A stretch of 64,000 nt of DNA from Piliocolobus tephrosceles (GCF_002776525.5 NC_045436.1:8935294-8999293), one strand, 5' to 3'; positions 1 through 11,584 are shown, numbered from the stretch's first letter. Made by a program: numbers and translations. Notes: a model not told the origin generated them from the letters alone.

Positions 1-700
1 GAATCATAGAGGATGCCCGGTCCATTTGGCTCTAAAATGATCATTCCCTTGAATCTATAGCACACCTATTCCAAATGAAACCAAATCCAAATTCCTCAGT
101 GAGGATCTTGATCTTCTTTATCAAGTAATTCAAATCTGATTCTCTCCAACATCACCCCTAATCAATTCATGAAAGTCAAGACAGAAGTGACAGAGAGGGG
201 AAAGAACATTATTGATGTATTCAATTTCCATCTCTCTAGCCAGGCTCGGTTTGAGAATTATCCAAAATAAAGGGCTCTCTGTTTTAAAAATCTCAAAGAA
301 AGATGACATAAACTATCATAATAATCTTTGATGAAGGGGCTTTTGTGGCAAAACTTGTTCATATATCTTACTTAATGGCTTTGGCTTATGATTTAAAGCC
401 CCTCTTGTCACTGTGAAATCATAACAGCTGACTGTAGCTGCCTGCTCTACAGTGTGCAACCTAATGATGCCTTTAATTAAAGCTGCGGTATCAAGAAGAT
501 ACAGATTCATGGGATCTGATCCGGTTTGGCAACTCCATAAATGTCTGGTCCCTCATCTACAACATCAATATTTATAACTACCTTCCTGTTTTGTTTTGAG
601 TTTTAGAGATAAAAAAATTGAGTATAACTCATGTTTCACCGCCAACCATATAGAAGGTGTTGAGGAATTTTTCCTATGAGTAGTAGTAGCAATAGTAATT
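1..700. other. Unassigned single-copy-looking DNA
   Basis: I recognise no repeat family or gene here. A 64-codon frame is open on the minus strand at 316-510, but reading on through 315-1 meets stops in every frame after at most a few dozen codons, and the peptide matches no family I know. It may be chance, or a very decayed coding fragment. A T-rich stretch near 580-620 precedes the transposon remnant that follows. Confidence 0.4.
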
Positions 701-712
701 GTACAGCACTTT

Positions 713-988
713 TCCTGGTAGGATACATTCCAGGACCCCCAGGGGATGCTTGAAACCATGGAGAGTACCAACCCCTATATGCACAATGTCTTTTCCTATA
801 CATACACACTATGAGAAAGTTTAATTTAGAAATTAATCCCAGTAATAGATTAACAATAATGAAATGGAACAATTATCACATACTTCAATAATGTGGTGTC
901 TCATTTCTCCTGTCAAAATATCTTACTGTACCGTACTGTGGCTAACTGAAACTGAGGTTTCAGTGGATAAAGGGAAACTACTATGATA
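713..988. mobile_element. Tigger/pogo-type DNA transposon remnant (MER2-like)
   Basis: The block contains the diagnostic run of a non-autonomous Tigger-family element: a CATTCCAGGACCCCCAGGGG core, then a 'gatgcttgaaaccatgg' stretch, a 'cctatacatacacact' stretch, a 'gtttaatttagaaatta' stretch, and a closing 'actgaggtttcagtgg' piece followed by 'gataaaggg'. These elements were spread by a pogo-like transposase in early primates and are now inactive. No transposase frame is present. The family is recognised by eye, and the exact subfamily (MER2 or a close Tigger relative) is uncertain. Confidence 0.6.
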
Positions 989-1148
989 ATTATCCATAAT
1001 GGTAGTGATTATTCGTAGTAATAATTTTAGTGCTTCAAGGTGGGGAAGAAAATCCTGCAGACCTCTGAGAAAGCAGAAGAGGGCAGCACTCCTACAAGTA
1101 GAATGTATGAGTGCTACTGAAGAGACACAGGCACAGGACAGGGCGCCA

Positions 1149-1156
1149 TGACGTCA
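1149..1156. promoter_or_regulatory. Perfect CRE palindrome
   Basis: TGACGTCA, the full cAMP-response element, sits in 'gcgccatgacgtcagcaac' between the Tigger remnant and the next repeat. Because it contains a CpG, such a site is lost quickly when methylated and unselected, but a single 8-mer is weak evidence. Confidence 0.35.
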
Positions 1157-1189
1157 GCAACACAATTTTATGTGTCCATGTAGCTGGGT

Positions 1190-1612
1190 CGTGGTGCCCA
1201 GATATTTGGTCAAACACAATTTTGGGTGTTTCTGTTAAGGTGTTTCTTGATGAGATTAACCTTTACATTGGTGGATTTTGAGTAAAGACGATTGCTCTCC
1301 ATAATGTGAGTGACCCTCACCCAATCACTTACAGACATTCATAAAATAAAGACTGAACTTCCCTAAGCAAGAAGGAATGTGTCTAGCACACTGTCTTTGG
1401 ATTTAAACTGCAACTCTTCCCTGGGTCTCCAGCCTATCAGTCTACCACATCAGATTTTGAACTTGCCAAGCCTCCACAATCCTGTGAGCCAATAACTAAA
1501 TCTCTCTCAATCTCTTTTTTCTGTGTATGTGTATACACACACACACGCATATACATATTCTAACATTTTGTTGATTCTGTTTCTCTAGAGAACCCTGACT
1601 AGTACCATCACT
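1190..1612 (+). repeat. Old interspersed repeat, LTR-like, family not assigned
   Basis: The order of segments is one I recognise from many mammalian copies: 'agatatttggtcaaacac', 'gatgagattaacc', 'ctccataatgtgagtgaccc', 'ccctgggtctccagcct', 'tgtgagccaata' and a terminal 'tctctagagaaccctgac'. A short (TC)n and (CA)n stretch at 1500-1550 sits where many copies have a TATATA or CTCTCT tract. I cannot name the family safely. It is an old copy with no coding capacity. Confidence 0.45.
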
Positions 1613-4600
1613 AAGGCCAAGCAACAAACTTGAACCAAGAACAGAAATAATCAGGCTCTCCAATGTTAAAACCCACGAAACTTGCTGTAACATGACAGTA
1701 TGTATTATCTGGTATGTAAATTTCAAGATCAGCTGTGTCATTTGTCCTTCAAAGTTAGGTGAAAGATGTATCATTACTGAAACCACTAACAAAAACAAGA
1801 GAAAGAGGAATTAACTGTCAAACATCTATTCTGTAGGATGAAAAAAGATAAACTCTTTTTAATATGAATATTATAGCTTCAAAGTTCTCAATAGAGAAAT
1901 AAATCTAAACAATTTGTCCCTGCTAAAGAATGTGTAAAGCACATAGTGTATAGCCATTAGCATTAAACAGCAGAAATAAATATAAGGCAAATGTTATACT
2001 AAATCTTCCATTTTATGTTGTTCACACAAAGACATATTTTTAATAAAAAAGAATCATACCAAATACAACAATATTGCACAAAATGAATTTCCCTGCTCTT
2101 TTCTATTTGGATATTTACATAAATTTTATTTGTTACTTATTTTGATATTAAAGACTTAGAAATAAATACTGTAAAGCAAAATGATAATAATTCCAATTAA
2201 GTGCTTCCAAATTCATTGTTAGATACTCTAATGCATCTACCACCACATAATGAGAAAAATTGAGAAATTTAACCACACATCCTTAATGTAACCTTTTATT
2301 CCTACAAAAATTCAAATAAACCCACTGCTGGAAGGGAAACAGCAACATTTGAATAAGTTATCAAGAGGGTATAATTCTATTTAAAAACTTTTAAAATGTA
2401 TATAGAACTAAAAAAGAGACTTCTTCAATACCACATTGACTACGTTCCAGTTAACGCTAGACTTGTTTAGAAACTATGGCAATGAGTATGTTGACATATG
2501 TTATTATTATATTACCTAATAAGTTCCTTAATTTTAGGCAATATTTATAGGATGGAAGAATGATTTATGCTTAGGTATGTCGAACGTTGAATCTAGTTTT
2601 AGCAATTGGAAGATATTATCATTTAAATCAAAACTTGTTTAGAGTTGAAAGTCATTTTGCAATATTTTGACTCTGAACGTTGAGGATTTATACATCTGCC
2701 ATAGAAATCTATCTGAGGTCTGTGCCACAATAGAAACTTCTCTAAAGTGATTGATCAATTCTTCAGCAACTGAATGCCATTGAGTAGAATTGAGGGTACA
2801 CATACTTAATATAAAATAATTATAGAGCAACATTTTAAGATGTTCTTAAAGAATTAACACATATCAGATTCAAAATCCACTCTAAATCATAAGAAATGAG
2901 ACAATAAAAAATCTATCGTATCAATGTATAAAAATTCTACATATGGACTTAAAAATAACTGCAATTCTCTTAAAAAGATTCATTGTTTAGATTTGCATTG
3001 TTCAGATTTACCAGTAAAAAGAAAAAAAAGAAGTTCATCTTCTTTGGGTAACATCCGTTTTAGAAATCAGTTTTTGGTCCCTTAGGTAATGAAATTGTCT
3101 TAAAGTCTAAAATAAATTTCTAATTAAAAAAAAAGTAGGTGGACAGTTTCATACTCCGAAGTGCTTATAATGATGCCTTTGTAAACAAAGCACTATAACA
3201 AATGGAGACTGTTTTATTGCCTCAGGATTATTCTTTATCTACTACTGCACAAATATGCTGCCAAGTAGCAACTTCACAAGGGTAGAGGCAAAATTAAATG
3301 CCTACAATTGCCATTAGCAATTGTGAACAATTATTAATCTGTCTAGAGGAAACTAATGGACATGATTAGAGAAACCAAAAGTCTTCATCTTATGGAAATC
3401 AATAGCATAGATGTATTTCCATCAGATAATGAATTACAGATTCGTGAGCTGAAGATTAAGGATGTCTTAGTATATATACTGCCCATGCCTATCCATTGTA
3501 TGTCTCTCTCTCAATCTGGTTTATACCAATACTATATCATAGCTAACTATCTCTTTATTTTCAAAAATTATAGTTATTGAGACACTACATAAAAAAGATG
3601 GGAAAGTAAATCTCTGTTCAGCTTCCTTTGGGACTATAAAACAAATCAGTAACAAAGGAATTACTGTTAATTTATATCAAATAAGGTGATTGGCGAATGG
3701 AAACTTTTGTTTTTCTTTTTAAAACACACAGGACATGGGTGCAGCAATACTGGCTCAAAGAAAAAGATTTGTCATTATGATGCACTGTAGAGTATCTACA
3801 TATACATATAAATAAACAGAACTAGAGCGTATTTTGAAAACCTCATAATAAACAATGTTTCATGAAATCACAAAATAGATTGCTCATGTCTGATCCCATT
3901 TACAAATATAGATCTAACCTAAATCCCAATAAAAACATGAATACAATTGCCTTTTATTAAATGTCTACCAGAGTCTGGTTAATTCAGATTAGAACTTAAT
4001 TGAAAATCTTTTATAGTATGCATATTTGATGTCAGATTAGATATATACAGAAACTCACGACAAAACAGTTCACAGTAAGAGGAGAATTCCTGGAGAAAAT
4101 ACCGGAAGGGGAGACTGCACCTTGGTCTCCATTCAAAGAAATTCAATTACAGAAGAAAGAAAGGACTTCTGTTGTAGGCAATCACTACTATGGTTGTATC
4201 TATAAGGAAGTTTTAAAATGTGATTCCAGCGTACTCCTCTCTAAGATCAGTAAACTCCTACTAGTTCTCACATTCCCAGAGGAAGATGGAAACCCCAAAG
4301 ATTGATTTGAACTAAAGTTGCTCATATAGATTTGGTTAAAGAAGGCTTTTCTTCATATATTGCAAAGTGTTGGGTTTAATAATGTAAAATCTCTGTATCT
4401 ATAGCTCTTGGGTAATAATGTTTTGTGCTGGAATCCAAGAGCTGAGTGCAGTGACAGCAAAGTAGGAGAGACATGTACAAGTAAGTTTATCACATCAGAA
4501 TACACTGCACTGGCAGCTAGATGGTTAACAGAGTAAATTCATGTGGTCATCACACTGATTCTCAGACCCAGTGGTGGGAGATGCTCTCCACTTATCTCAA

Positions 4601-4714
4601 AGATAACTTAGAGTTACCTTTAAAGAGGCATTGTCTCATAGATGAAGGAGTCTAGGGATGGGGGCAGAGTATCTATTCAGTTCTCAGTTAATAATGATGT
4701 TTCCACAATTTTAT
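1613..4714. other. AT-rich unassigned interval
   Basis: About 3.1 kb of AT-rich DNA in which I see no recent retrotransposon, no gene-like frame longer than about 75 codons and no splice-site pattern worth calling. It contains a perfect hairpin (3304-3324) and ends at the tandem duplication at 4715. Very old, unrecognisable repeat remnants are possible. Confidence 0.4.
3304..3324. repeat. Perfect inverted repeat, 8-bp arms and 5-nt loop
   Basis: ACAATTGC at 3304-3311 is the exact reverse complement of GCAATTGT at 3317-3324, separated by CATTA. An inverted repeat of this size is expected by chance now and then in AT-rich DNA, so no function is claimed. Confidence 0.7.
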
Positions 4715-4826
4715 CTCACTTGATGTCAGTTGCCTCTTCCATAAAATCAGGGTAATACAACTTGCTTTCCCTCACTTGATGTCAGTTGCCTCTTCCATAA
4801 AATCAGGGTAATACAACTTGCTTTCC
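4715..4826. repeat. Perfect tandem duplication, 2 x 56 bp
   Basis: The segment at 4715-4770 (starting CTCACTTGATGTCAG and ending CTTGCTTTCC) is repeated without a single difference at 4771-4826. The bases before copy 1 and after copy 2 differ, so the duplication is exactly two units. Identity between copies in DNA otherwise full of old substitutions suggests a recent duplication or an assembly error. No gene is affected. Confidence 0.95.
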
Positions 4827-6300
4827 TAAAACCAAAGATGAGGCTGCTTTTGACTGCTTTAGCAAGTGTAAAGTAATAAGCAAATAGATAATAATTATCT
4901 TGGTAGAGGCCTGAACATAGAGGAATAGCAAAGATTGTTGGTTTACGCAAATCATTACTATTTTTAACATGTTTGAGACTTCGAGGACCTAGTCACCTTC
5001 AGGCGATATTCTCACCCCTTTGTCACATAATCCTACTTGCTGATGAACAGGCTTTTGCAGACTTATTATAATGATGAAGTCTGTTTCTGCAATGTGGAAC
5101 AATCTGCAGTTCATGCCAGGCTGCAGCAACTGCCACTACCTACCACTCAAAGAACTACATCAGCTTAAAATTCCCCCAAACACCGTGGAGGGAAACTAAT
5201 GATCTATGCAGGGAAACATTTTGCGTCTCTGGAGCACTGGTGATGTTATCTTCAGTGTCATCCGCCCTGTGTGCTGATAAGATGATAGCTGTCATTCAAC
5301 TCCCATCGTTTACAATTTTGATTCAAAACACTGCAGTAGGAAAGGTAACGTCTCCCACATTTGTCCTCTGGCAAACTTCCTATAAAATTCATACTGGAGC
5401 AAAACTGGGAGGAGGGACTATGACTATCTCAGTGACCCACAATCCCCAGGCTCTAAGATCACTTTTGTCCTTGAGAATATTTGTCAGAATATTTTACAGG
5501 AAATGGCTAAGCAGAAAGTCAGGACTATATTCAATATATCTTATCATAGTGTTTTCAGCTCTATTATAAAACATGATCAATGCCCAATCAATCAGATCAC
5601 ACTGTTATCATTTTTTTGTCTCCGTCTCAGATCTCTATGTGTTTAATTACTTTCTTGTCTCTGTCTGAATAGATGATCCAATCACAAAAGAGTCTTACCA
5701 CTCTTAGATGTCACAATCTTCTCTATTGCTGTGACTGCTAAACTACCAAATAGTTGAGGCATGACTTTATACTTGCTGCCTCCACCTTTTAAGAATTTGC
5801 TCACTACCTCCTGACAAGACTGTCACTAACCCATACAAGGCTTTTATGCCAGGGACAAACAGTGCTCTGAACAAAAAGATGTGATGGAAAATTGTCCTAG
5901 TGGTTATGTAAGTCCACAATGCTTATGATGGAATGGTGCTCCTTAGATTTGGGCAGTGCGCAACCTGCACAAACATAAACAGCGATGTTGGGAACAGGAA
6001 GAAAAGAGGAATCCATAGATAACTCTTTGGCCTGCAGCCTGAGTGGCTAAAACAGAGGTGTTGCTGTCAACAGAGAGAGAGAGTAATCAGGAAGAGCTGC
6101 TTGGAATTGGAAGATGATGAGTTCAATGCTGGCTAAGTTAGTTTCAAAAAGCATTAGAATATCAAAATAGGGAAGTCCAGTATGCTGAATTAAGCTCCAA
6201 AAAGGGGAAAAATATTAGAAGCAGAGGTAAAGATTTTGGGCATGGCTGTATTAGGTATATTTAAGCAAAATGAGAAGAAGAAAAAAAAAAAGCTCAAAAA
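4827..6300. other. Unassigned DNA, moderate GC in the middle
   Basis: No confident repeat or gene. A 109-codon frame at 5240-5569 on the plus strand has no recognisable domain, no Kozak-like context I would trust and no supporting splice structure, so I treat it as chance. A run of A (6281-6291) lies shortly before the Alu at 6308. Confidence 0.4.
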
Positions 6301-6307
6301 AGAAACT

Positions 6308-6682
6308 GGCCGGGCACAGTGGCTCAAGCCTATAATCCCAGCACTTTGGGAGGCCGAGACAGGCGGATCACGAAGTCAGGAGATCGAGACAATCCTGGCT
6401 AACATGGTGAAACCCCGTCTCTACTAAAAATAATACAAAAAAATAGCCGGGCGAGGTGGCGGGTGCCTGTAGTCCCAGCTACTCGAGAGGCTGAGGCAGG
6501 AGAATGGCATAAACCCCGGAGGTGGAGCCTGCAGTGAGCCGAGATCCGGCCACTGCACTCCAGCCTGGGNNNNNNNNNNNNNNNNNNNNNNNNNNNNNNN
6601 NNNNNNNNNNNNNNNNNNNNNNNNNNNNNNNNNNNNNNNNNNNNNNNNNNNNNNNNNNNNNNNNNNNNNAAAAAAAAAAAAA
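6308..6682 (+). mobile_element. AluY, Old World monkey type, interrupted by an assembly gap
   Basis: The element begins GGCCGGGCACAGTGGCTC and runs through both arms to CAGCCTGGG at 6569. A block of N follows, then the poly(A) tail at 6670-6682. The right arm has GATCCGGCCACTGC, a form known to dominate young cercopithecid AluY copies and rare in human. AGAAACT at 6301-6307 recurs at 6686-6692 after the tail, which fits a short target-site duplication. The left-arm A/B-box region is present, but Alus at random sites are normally silent. Confidence 0.93.
6570..6669. other. Assembly gap of exactly 100 N
   Basis: Exactly one hundred unknown bases lie between the Alu right-arm motif CAGCCTGGG and the poly(A) tail. 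A round 100 is the usual placeholder for a gap of unknown size, so the real missing sequence may be much shorter: an AluY needs only about 25 bases plus tail here. The apparent reading frame across the gap is meaningless. Confidence 0.97.
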
Positions 6683-7035
6683 GGAAGAAACTAAAAGAAC
6701 CTTGCTAGTCCTGTTTCATTGAACTATGGAGGGAATAACAGGATTTTAAGAAGACTCCTGCATACAACTGCACTGTTGTGCACTGCGCAATGCTGTGGGG
6801 TGTCAGCCCCAGCACAGTTATTAAACGACATGATGGTAAGACTTTGGATAGACCAGAAAATTATCCAGAAAATGATGGCAAGTCCTTGAGGAAAGGAGCT
6901 CTCTTTCTAATTCACAGAAAAGAGTAACAGATTGGTAATGGTGCAGCTCTGAAGACTTGTCCAGATACATTAGTTCTTTCAAAAACTTTAACTCTATTCT
7001 CAAATAATCTTAAAGTAAAACTCTGAATAGACCAC

Positions 7036-7215
7036 CTTCTGTGAACAACCTTTAAAAACCTCTTCAGTGGATTTCCATACACTAAATAAAGTGCAAACTC
7101 TTTAGAGTGACATTAAGGACCCTCCACAGTATTGTCCTACAAGAATAATACAAAACAGACTTCTCATCCTCCACCAAATATACCCTATGCTTTCCTGATT
7201 TCTGGGCTTTGTCCA
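7036..7215 (+). mobile_element. L2 (LINE-2) fragment
   Basis: The order 'aacctcttcagtggatttcc', 'aaagtgcaaactctttag', 'aaggaccctccacagt' and 'tttcctgatttctgggct' follows the 3' part of L2 ORF2 at the level seen in other mammalian L2 remnants. It is very old, and no open frame remains. Confidence 0.55.
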
Positions 7216-7237
7216 TGCTTAATCAGAGTGTACTATT

Positions 7238-7350
7238 ATAATCACTTTACAGATAATATAATTGAAGTTTCAGCTATGTAATTTGTCCATATTGTGCATT
7301 TCCAAAGTCCATCTTCTTTGTCACCAGGATATGCCACTCAAATTGAGGGT
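7238..7350 (-). mobile_element. MIR fragment (antisense)
   Basis: Read on the plus strand, 'atcactttacagataata', 'gaagtttcagctatgtaa' and 'ccaaagtccatcttcttt' parallel the reverse complement of a MIR core and tail. MIRs are tRNA-derived SINEs that spread with L2 in early mammals. Confidence 0.5.
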
Positions 7351-7689
7351 CTATGTAGTACTCATATTTGTAGAACATTAACTAAAATGCCTTGTATAGT
7401 TGTGAAATGAGCTTTTTATATAAAGTAATGTATTTCAACACTTTAAATGTGTGTAATCATTAAATATTTTTAAAATGTTTTTCTTATTCATTAGCTTATT
7501 CTAAAATAAGGCCTCTGGTCAAAGAAAAGTAAATAATCTGTTATTGTTATAATTTTCAGACATGATATAGTGCTACCATAGTATAAAATTATGTCTATTA
7601 CTGAAGATATTTCTCCTCTGCCCATACCTATAAGCACATTAAAGCTTCCAGTATGTAAAATCAGCTCTCATTTGTCATTGTTGAAAATG

Positions 7690-8600
7690 ATCCATGATGG
7701 AGCAACAGGAATTCTCATTCATTGCTAATGGCAATGCAAAATGATACAGTCAACTTTGGAAGAAAGCTTTAGTCTACAAAGCTAAACAAATCTTATCCCA
7801 TGGTCCAGCAATCTTTGTTTGTAGGTATTTACTTCAATGATATGAACACTTATAATCTACACAAAAACCTGACTATATATGTTTATAGTAGATTTATGCA
7901 TAGTTGCCCCAAATGGAAATAAACCAGGATGTCTGTCAATAGGTGAATGGATAAAGAAATCATGGCATATCTAGACAATAATCCAGATATATTACTCAAC
8001 AAATGACCCGTCGAGCCATCTAGACAATGATCCAGACATACTACTCAACAGTCAAATGACCCATCGAGCCATCTAGACAATAATCCAGACATACTACTCA
8101 ACAGTCAAATGACCCATTGGGCCATACAACATCATGGAGGAACCATAAATGCATATTGCTAATGTGAAAGAATTCACTCTGAAAATACTAAATTCTTTAT
8201 GATTCCAACTCTGTGACATTCTGAAAACACAAAACTGTAAAGGTAAAGAGATCAGTGGTTGCCAGGATTGAGGGGAATATGAGGAGAGGATGAATAGGTG
8301 GAGTAGAGGGGATTTTTACGGGATTGAAACTATTCTGTGTGATACTGTAATGGCAGGTGTATAACATTATGTATTTGGCAAAACCCATGGAAGCAGACAA
8401 TACAAAGGGTGAAACCTAATGTACACTATGAATTTCCATTAGCAATAATTTATTACATTGGTTCCTCAGTTGTAAAAAAAAAATGTACCATGCCAATGTG
8501 AGATATTAATAACAGAGGAAACTGATAAGGAAGAGAAAGAGGGAATTATCTATATTCTGTTCAATTTTTCTGTAAACCTAACATTACTCTAAGAAGCAAA
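7690..8600 (+). mobile_element. L1M-type LINE 3' end
   Basis: The block has the usual order of an old L1 end: a decayed ORF2 C-terminal region ('aatggcaatgcaaaatgata', 'tccagcaatctttg', 'gaataaaccaggatgt'-like text at 7915-7935, 'aggtgaatggataaag'), then 3'-UTR text ('gatcagtggttgccagga', 'gggatttttacggg', 'ataacattatg'). No frame is open over any useful length. An internal three-copy tandem repeat (7969-8123) replaces the part where such elements normally read on once. Confidence 0.7.
7969..8123. repeat. Three-copy tandem repeat, 49/53/53 bp, inside an L1 tail
   Basis: Units start at 7969, 8018 and 8071, each opening ATCTAGACAAT and closing at GAGC or GGGC. Units 2 and 3 have CAACAGTCAAATGACCC where unit 1 lacks four bases (CAACAAATGACCC). 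The few differences between units (GATCC/AATCC, CCGTCG/CCATCG/CCATTG) show that expansion came after insertion of the L1 but not very recently. Confidence 0.93.
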
Positions 8601-9795
8601 GGCTATTGGCTTTAAAATATGCAATATTTAAATTACTGAATATATTTTTAAAAATCCATTAAACAGTAAAATTTTTTACACGATGGACGAAACAGAGGAC
8701 AATGATATTTGGAACAGTGATGGTCTCTCTCACGACTTCCTAGACACCCTCTCCTACTGCCCCGTCAAACGAATGATGCCTCTTATTCCCCTGCTAAGGG
8801 AAGCAAACACAACCTCTCTAACAGAGACCTACTTTCCCCCGAGTTTCCAGATCTCAAGATACTCCTCTTGAAGTTACTTCACTTACCAAAATTCATCTTC
8901 AAAGAGCTTACTGAATTATCAAAATGTTCCCAGAGACTATGGTATGTAGATGATGGTGGAAAACAAGCACCAAACAGGATTGCTTTGTTAATCAGCACTT
9001 CACTGTAGCTTCTTTTTAATGTTCTCCTCCTTAACGCTTTAAGGATTTTTACACCACATTTAGTTATTTTATTACTTCGTATGTCTGGTGGCAAGAAAAC
9101 TTAGAAAATAAGCATATAAAGATTTACCAACTGAGACTATTATATCCTAAGTTTATTAAACCACACAATTAGTTCCTCTGCATAATTTATATTTAATTTT
9201 CTTAGATTGTTTCTAACCCATAGATATATTTCTTTCACTTAGCTTGTCCTACACTGATATTTGTCTTACTCACCTGGGAGATCCAGGTTGCCAGTTTCTC
9301 ATGTCTAAGAATCTTTCTCCTCACCTTACTCAGAATTTTCTAAATCTGTTTTCTTCATATCTCATATGTGGATTTGGAATCATTAAGAAAAAAAAAATCA
9401 TTTCACCACTCTTTGTCTACTACTAAAGTATGACAAATAGTTTTCAATCACTTTGGACTATTTAATCATATAAGGACGAGTATTGTGTTCATCAACAAGA
9501 TCACCAATTTGATTACTTAATTTCACATGCACAAAACTTATTTTCCACCATCAAGTATTAACCCTGCTCTCAGATGTCACTGACACACGGCCCACCAGGT
9601 GGCCATACAGGGCATCTGGCTGGGCTCATTTAAAAGTAATGGCAGTAGGAAAAAAAGGCAAGACATTGTGTATGTCCTATGTGAGTCGCACATAAACCAC
9701 AGAGCACTTTCAGGATGGCAGATATTTCTGGACAAAGCTAAATTATGGAAAGGCCCAATGACATAGGAGAAAGATCAACACTTTTGAAAAAACAC
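8601..9795. other. Unassigned interval
   Basis: No confident repeat. A 62-codon frame at 8683-8871 looks superficially coding-like (acidic start, few low-complexity runs), but I recognise no family and it has no flanking splice pattern. The rest is AT-rich. Confidence 0.35.
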
Positions 9796-9955
9796 AATTA
9801 CCCTGCTAAGCTCCATTTCCAGCTTTGTCACTTAGTTGCCATGAGAACTTGAGAAAGTGAGTTTCTTGATCTCACATTTCCTCATCTCTGAAATAGGGAT
9901 AGTATCATTTTCTACCTAGTGGTCTAGAAATATTCTCTAACTCAGTTGACTAGCC
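9796..9955 (+). mobile_element. MIR SINE
   Basis: Reads in sense as a decayed MIR: 'agctttgtcacttagttg', then 'catttcctcatctctgaa' and 'atagggatagtatcatttt'. This order is typical of the MIR core and tail. Old and non-functional as a transposon. Confidence 0.7.
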
Positions 9956-10008
9956 AACATGAATATTTAATAGATGATACTATTAGTAGTGGCAGTCATC
10001 ATGACCAG

Positions 10009-10430
10009 TGCTATGATATGGATGCATGTGTTCCTCCAAAATTCATATGTTGGAACATAACCCCGAAGGTGATGGTGTTAAGAAGCAAGGCCTTAGAGAA
10101 ATGATTAGTAGTCTTATATAACGAGGGCTTCTTATATCTCCATGCGGTATTCATAGCCTTATAAAAGGGCTTGATGAAGCAATTTCATCCCCTTTTGCCC
10201 TTCCATCCTTCCTCCACGTGAGGATACAGCATTCACACCCTCCACCATGTGAGGACTCAGTAGGAGGGGCCACCTGTGAAGCAGAGAGCAAGCCTTCACC
10301 ACACACCAAACCTGCTGGCATCTTGGTCTTCAACTTCCCAGCCTCCAGAATTGTGAGAAATATATTTCTGTTCTTTATACGTTACCCAGTCTAAGGTATT
10401 TTGTTACAGCAGCACAAATGAAGTAAGACA
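10009..10430 (+). mobile_element. MaLR-type solo LTR (MST/MLT class)
   Basis: It starts TGCTATGATATGGATGCATG and continues 'cctccaaaattcatatgttgg', 'cttataaaaggg', 'ccacgtgaggatacagc', 'cttcccagcctccagaatt' and 'gtattttgttacagcagc', ending near AAGACA. That is the standard order of an ERVL-MaLR LTR. A TATA-like 'ataaaag' lies at 10161-10167. No internal retroviral sequence follows, so it is a solo LTR. Confidence 0.85.
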
Positions 10431-11180
10431 ATGAGTATTCCTATTTTATCCTAGAACCTAAATTCCCAACTGGAGTTCCTAAGTTCCACCCCTCTTAGGA
10501 TCTTCTCACCAGCATCACTTTTGAGAACCACATCATGAGTGGTAAGATTAAATTCATTAGCACCAGTCTAAAAACTACTTTTGGTAGGAGATTCATGGTT
10601 CTGTAGTTCATACATTTGACAGGATAGTCTTATCCATCAGTATGAGTTGTTCCAAAAGTTTATTAGAAATTAACCATCGGAGATGCTTTCTTTAAAAATG
10701 AGCTCTAAATATGATACCCCAATTTAAAATGATGCCCTTCAAACTGGTGTTTGAAGGTAGAGTAAACAAATTTAAGGTCACCATGTCTGCAAGTAAATGT
10801 TTTCGATTCCCTTCAAGCTTCCCCATTCCTGAAAAAATCCCATCTCAATAATTATTCTATAGCTGCTTCTATCATCTTTGAATTAAACTTAATTTCCATT
10901 GTATAATTTATATACAAAACATACACATATACACATTATATATAAAACCTTCTTAATTAGTGTGATAAAAATGAACATGGAATAATAGGTACATACATAT
11001 AAAACATTTTATACTATCTGTAATGAATCATTAATCATATTGATGTTGCATAACAAATTTTATTTAATCTTTCTGCTTGAAGTGTAACTTTCTTCTCAAG
11101 GACAAGACTCTCAGATCCTTTTTCCTTCATGCTGCGCTGCAAAAAGCACAGACGCTATGTTCATACAGTTCTTTTCTTGA
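10431..11180. other. Unassigned interval with a possible MER-type trace
   Basis: 'cttttgagaaccacatcatg' near 10520 is reminiscent of the end of a hAT-type MER element, but the match is too short to call. The remainder is AT-rich, with a long alternating TATA/CACA stretch at 10905-10945. Confidence 0.3.
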
Positions 11181-11184
11181 AGTT

Positions 11185-11340
11185 TGGCTCTCTCATTTAC
11201 TGGCTGTCTGATGTTAGCAAGTTGCAGAAAGTCTATGAAGCTCAGCTTTATACTTGAAGTGTTGTGTGAGGATCAAAGGAGAAAATATATTTAAGACACC
11301 AAGCATATTCAATGTACTTAATTTGTGGTGGTTATTACTG
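11185..11340 (+). mobile_element. MIR SINE, weak
   Basis: 'ctctcatttactggctgtct', 'gcaagttgcagaaag' and 'tgtgtgaggatcaaagga' follow the MIR sense order with much decay. Confidence 0.5.
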
Positions 11341-11584
11341 TATTCTGGCTTATTTAATCTCCAAGTTTATTATCTATGTCAATACTCACCTTGACATTAG
11401 GAAAAGTGTCTCCACTGACAAGGAATCATAAGATGAACAAAATGTGCCTCTTGATGGTGCAGCCATTGATGATGTGGGTCAGAATTCCAAAGATGACTTC
11501 CCAATATTCCTGTCTTCTGGTAACTCAAACACTGATCTATGCACTACAGAGGTTTTGTTATTGTAACTAAAGTCTCAAATCAGG

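Noticed and set aside
316..510. A 64-codon minus-strand frame with ordinary-looking amino-acid composition
   Set aside because: I considered a decayed processed pseudogene, but I recognise no family and the downstream frames (315-1) are closed by several stops and would need frameshifts. A protein search of all three minus frames over 1-560 would decide it.
6522..6722. A 66-codon frame across the N block
   Set aside because: Half of it is unknown residues from the assembly gap and the rest is Alu.
7969..8123. CRISPR-like direct repeats
   Set aside because: The units are directly adjacent without unique spacers, lie inside an L1 and occur in primate DNA. This is an ordinary minisatellite.
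8683..8871. A 62-codon frame starting MDETEDNDIW
   Set aside because: It looks coding-like by eye, but there is no family match, no splice context and it is too short. A conservation test (dN/dS across primates) would be needed.
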